From assembly GCF_005144585.1 (NCBI RefSeq), contig NZ_SSMQ01000012.1, positions 62,001 through 126,000 on the forward strand: DNA of 64,000 nucleotides. The letters are read 5' to 3'. This document shows, in pieces, positions 61,489 to 64,000 of this stretch (positions are counted from its first letter, which is position 1; each line of letters begins with the position of its first letter). Under the pieces are notes generated by a model. That model ran no database searches, had not been told where the DNA came from, and was given only the letters and a program-made list of their open reading frames with translations. A program made the translations under genes and the position numbers. Source of the stretch: Polyangium fumosum. GTDB lineage: Bacteria; Myxococcota_A; Polyangia; Polyangiales; Polyangiaceae.

Positions 61489-61620
61489 GGCTGAGAATCT
61501 CGTCACAGGTGTGCGTTGTACGCTGACCGACGTACGATAATTCGTTCCGTGGGGTAGGACGGGGGCTGGCGATGCCGTGAGCGGGTCAGTAGAGTGGCAC
61601 GCCTTCGCCGGGCGGGGACC

Positions 61621-62004
61621 ATGGGCACGATCGAGCAGGGAAGGCGCGGCGTTCTCGTCGTCGAGGACGATCCCGACATCCGTGAGACCATTGCGCAGAT
61701 CCTCGAGGAAGAGGGCTACGAGGTGCGCGGTGCGAGCAATGGAAAGCAGGCCCTCGACCTGCTCCGTGAAGGCGTGCGCCCGCAGCTCATCCTGCTCGAC
61801 CTGATGATGCCGATCATGGACGGCTGGATCTTCCGAACCGAGCAGCGCAGCGATCCGAAGATCGCCGACATCCCCGTCATCGTGATCTCCGCCGACGGCA
61901 ACCTGCGGCAGCAGGCCGCGAAGATCCACGCGAACGGCTACCTGCGCAAGCCCGTCGGCATCGAGACGTTGCTGAGCACGGTCCAGCAATACCTGAAGGC
62001 GTAA
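61621..62004 (+). CDS. Single-domain response regulator (CheY-like)
   Basis: 127 residues from ATG 61621. Receiver residues are complete: acidic pair Asp16/Asp17 (VVEDDPD), phospho-acceptor Asp60 (LLDLMMP), Ser90 (VISADG) and Lys110 (YLRKPVG). No output domain, so it works by phosphotransfer or protein contact. No kinase gene adjacent. Ends in front of a palindromic terminator. A GATAAT box at 61536-61541 may belong to its promoter. Confidence 0.92.
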   Translation: MGTIEQGRRGVLVVEDDPDIRETIAQILEEEGYEVRGASNGKQALDLLREGVRPQLILLDLMMPIMDGWIFRTEQRSDPKIADIPVIVISADGNLRQQAAKIHANGYLRKPVGIETLLSTVQQYLKA

Positions 62005-62013
62005 CGCATCCTC

Positions 62014-62037
62014 GCCCTCTCCCGCGCGGGAGAGGGC
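62014..62037. terminator. Bidirectional hairpin between convergent genes
   Basis: A perfect 24-base palindrome, GCCCTCTCCCGC followed by GCGGGAGAGGGC, lies in the 45-base gap. No long T-tract, but its location suits termination in both directions. Confidence 0.6.
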
Positions 62038-62049
62038 GCGGCGCTGAGG

Positions 62050-63045
62050 TTACGACCTGCGGTACTCCATCTTGCGCGGGATCATTCCGCTCTTCGAGAT
62101 CATCTCGAATGCCTCTTTTTCGAGGAGCGGGTGCACGCCCTTCGGCGGCACGCCGCCGGGGATCTTTTTCTTCGTGATGAACGACGCGAGGTACTGCGGG
62201 TTGATCGCCGAGAGCTGACGCAGGATCTGCTTCATCCGCTTCGTGTCGTTCGTCCACGCATACGCGAACGCGCGTGAGCGCAGGAGCTGCGGCTTGATGT
62301 CGGCGAACGTCGCGTCGTTCGGATCGAGCGTGTCGAGCAGCTCCACGGCCTTCTTCGCCTGACCGCCGCGCGCCCACGCCTCGCCCACGATCGCCGCGAT
62401 CGTGGCCCGGCTCTTCGCGTCCTTGTGCCGGCCGAGATCGATCTTGTCGACGAGGCCCTTTGCCGCCTCGGTCTCGCCGAGCACGAGGTGGATCATCGCG
62501 CGTTGCGCCCGCGCCTCGTCCGCGACGGGCGGCATCACGCGGTCGAGCTTGATGCTCTCCAGCGTCGCGAGCGCCTTCTTCGGATCCTCCTGCAGCTCGA
62601 GCTGCGCGCGGGCGAACACGGCCGCAGGATCGTCCTTGCCGAACTCGCTCTCGAGCTTCTCGATCGCTTCCTTGCGCGCCTCCGGCGTGTCCGCCCCGCG
62701 CACGAGGTTCGCCACGGCGCGCGAGCGTTTCGCGTACCGGACCACCCAGACGACGAGCGCCGCGACCGCGATCGTGACGACGAGCGCGACGACCTTCGAG
62801 ACCCAGCCCGAGATGAAGAGCGCGATGATCCAGACGATCGCGAGCGGGATGCCGATCCGGACCGCGAGCTTCTTCGGCTCGAGCATCTGAAGCGGATCGG
62901 GCTGCGCGGCCTGTTTGTCGCGCGCGGACGCGATGAGCGCTTCGCGCGCGTCCTTCGGGCTCGCCGGCTTTGCCGCGGCCTTCGGCTTGTCCGCGGTCTT
63001 CGGTTTCTCCTGGGTGTTGCTCTTCGGCTTGTCGGACGTCTTCAA
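62050..63045 (-). CDS. Two-helix membrane protein with TPR-like domain
   Basis: 331 residues. A Lys/Pro/Ala-rich cytosolic head (about 1-40), two helices (about 63-80 and 84-104; GIPLAIVWIIALFISGWV, VVALVVTIAVAALVVWVV), then helical repeats of TPR form (PAAVFARAQLELQEDPKKAL, GEAWARGGQAKKAVELLDTL). The end (IPGGVPPKGVHPLLEKEAFE) is distinctive. Function unknown. 58 bases downstream of the AI-2E permease gene. Confidence 0.7.
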   Translation of the reverse strand: MKTSDKPKSNTQEKPKTADKPKAAAKPASPKDAREALIASARDKQAAQPDPLQMLEPKKLAVRIGIPLAIVWIIALFISGWVSKVVALVVTIAVAALVVWVVRYAKRSRAVANLVRGADTPEARKEAIEKLESEFGKDDPAAVFARAQLELQEDPKKALATLESIKLDRVMPPVADEARAQRAMIHLVLGETEAAKGLVDKIDLGRHKDAKSRATIAAIVGEAWARGGQAKKAVELLDTLDPNDATFADIKPQLLRSRAFAYAWTNDTKRMKQILRQLSAINPQYLASFITKKKIPGGVPPKGVHPLLEKEAFEMISKSGMIPRKMEYRRS

Positions 63046-63103
63046 GGCGAGCGCTTCATACCACGTGCCACGGGAAACAGTAGCGCGGGCCCTCCCGACT
63101 TCG

Positions 63104-64000
63104 TCAGCCCGGGGCGCCTGCTTCGGGCTCGGGTGGCGTCTCCTTCACGTCCGGACGCACCTTCGCCGCGGGCGGGTGCGACGCCATGGGATCGGAGAGG
63201 CCCATCGTGGACTCGCGGAAGTGCAGGAAGATGGTCTGGGCGATGGACATGCACGGCACCGCGAAGAGCGCGCCCGTGATCTGGAAGAAGTGCTCGCCCA
63301 CGAGCAGCGAGAAGACGACGAGGACCGGATGGATCTTCGCCGCGTCGCCGATGATCTTCGGGTTCAGGAAGTTCGCTTCGAGCTGGTGGATGCCCACGAT
63401 CCACGCGAGCACGCCGACCGCCGTCATGGGCGATTGCGTGAGCCCGATCAGCACGGCCGGGACCGAGCTCAAGATCGAGCCGAAGATCGGGATGAGCGAC
63501 ATCACGGCCGCGAGGATCGACAGGATCGGCCAGTACTTCAGGTGGAAGAGCCAGAAGCCGATCGCCGAGAGCACGCCGTTCACGAGGCAGATGAGGAGCT
63601 GCCCGCGCACGACGCCGGAGAGGCCTCGATCGAGCCTCCGCATGAACCGATGGAATGTGTGGTGCGACGTCGGATCCCAAAGATCGCGGAAGAACGCGAG
63701 GATCTTCTCGTGGGTCAGGATGATGTACCCCGCGAGCATCAACGTCATGAACAGGTTGAAGATCCCGCGCGAGATCGCGCCTGCGATCCGCTGGCCGACC
63801 TGCAACACGACGGTCGCGTTCTGGCGCAGGTAGAGCAGCCCCTTGTCGAACCCTTCGCGCAAGAGGCCCGCGCTCGAGAGCCGCTTCGGCTCCTGGTTCA
63901 CGACCTCCCACGTGCCGGCATGCACCTCGTGCAGGCGCAGGTCCTCGCTCACGAAGACGTCGTACGAGCCGTCGTCGCGCTTCACGATCCGCAGCGGCGG
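63104..64000 (-). CDS. AI-2E family transporter (5'-partial)
   Basis: The frame is open to base 64000, so the N-terminus is outside; about 298 residues are visible. Six helices with the family marks HHTFHRFMRRLDRGLSGVVR, LICLVNGVLSAIGFWL, SLIPIFGSILSSVPAVLIGL and NPKIIGDAAKIHPVLVVFS. This family (PerM/TqsA/UPF0118) includes AI-2 exporters and Na+/H+ antiporters; the cargo here is unknown. A Pro-rich tail ends the protein. Confidence 0.85.
   Translation of the reverse strand, partial: PPLRIVKRDDGSYDVFVSEDLRLHEVHAGTWEVVNQEPKRLSSAGLLREGFDKGLLYLRQNATVVLQVGQRIAGAISRGIFNLFMTLMLAGYIILTHEKILAFFRDLWDPTSHHTFHRFMRRLDRGLSGVVRGQLLICLVNGVLSAIGFWLFHLKYWPILSILAAVMSLIPIFGSILSSVPAVLIGLTQSPMTAVGVLAWIVGIHQLEANFLNPKIIGDAAKIHPVLVVFSLLVGEHFFQITGALFAVPCMSIAQTIFLHFRESTMGLSDPMASHPPAAKVRPDVKETPPEPEAGAPG

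Noticed and set aside
61596-61612. Second sigma-54 promoter before the response regulator (TGGCACGCC...)
   Set aside because: The -12 GC is not at the needed distance; only the -24 half matches.

Overview
The window reads as chromosomal DNA of a GC-rich myxobacterium, most likely of the Polyangium/Sorangium side (Polyangiales). The signs are: near-universal G/C in third codon positions; many lipoproteins with a lipobox; a beta-helix protein with a clear MYXO-CTERM tail; two Hanks-type kinases with HRD and DFG motifs fused to TolB/TPR or PEGA modules; IgGFc-binding-like and PEGA-like envelope proteins; and a near-consensus sigma-54 promoter. I found no rRNA, tRNA, prophage, transposase or CRISPR array. 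The first gene (MBL hydrolase) and the last (AI-2E family permease) run off the window.

Layout. 1-9 kb: phosphoesterase and other lipoproteins, DnaJ, a pyruvate phosphate dikinase regulatory protein, an IgGFc-binding-like lipoprotein and a sigma-54-driven DsbD-alpha-like exported protein. 9-12.4 kb: a minus-strand group (FMN glutamate-synthase-like protein, an HExxH protein, a membrane protein, a Cys-rich exported protein). 12.5-19.5 kb: sterol-desaturase-like enzyme, thioesterase, ABC-2 permease, MsrPQ, an NAD(P)-binding reductase and pirin. 19.7-22.4 kb: a beta-helix MYXO-CTERM gene that looks inserted, because a decayed copy of the pirin 3' end lies on its far side.

22.5-27.9 kb is the most notable unit. 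It is a tight five-gene operon: NrtR-type Nudix/winged-helix regulator, PP2C phosphatase, divergent kinase with zinc ribbon, large nicotinamidase-like hydrolase and a VWA (MIDAS) protein. It is driven by one promoter with a palindrome filling its spacer and a second inverted repeat at the start site. It looks like a kinase/phosphatase/VWA triad of the TerY-P kind wired to NAD metabolism. After it come an ABC exporter, a kinase-TPR gene, a 128-bp palindromic MITE-like element that supplies the stop codons of both flanking genes, FIST and PP2C proteins, and a Ddl-like ligase.

35.5-37.9 kb holds a Septu-like (PtuA ATPase/PtuB HNH) defence pair followed by six 43-44-bp degenerate tandem repeats. 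38-48 kb is mostly envelope proteins, a DsbD (CcdA-thioredoxin) protein and small lipoproteins. 48-56.4 kb is a long co-directional run: two paralogous lipoproteins, a PEGA kinase, a PEGA-like protein, a sulfurtransferase and asnS, closed by a strong terminator. 56.4-64 kb has a MarR regulator translationally coupled to a rifampicin-phosphotransferase-like enzyme, a DUF805-SRPBCC fusion, a HIT protein, a response regulator and two membrane proteins.
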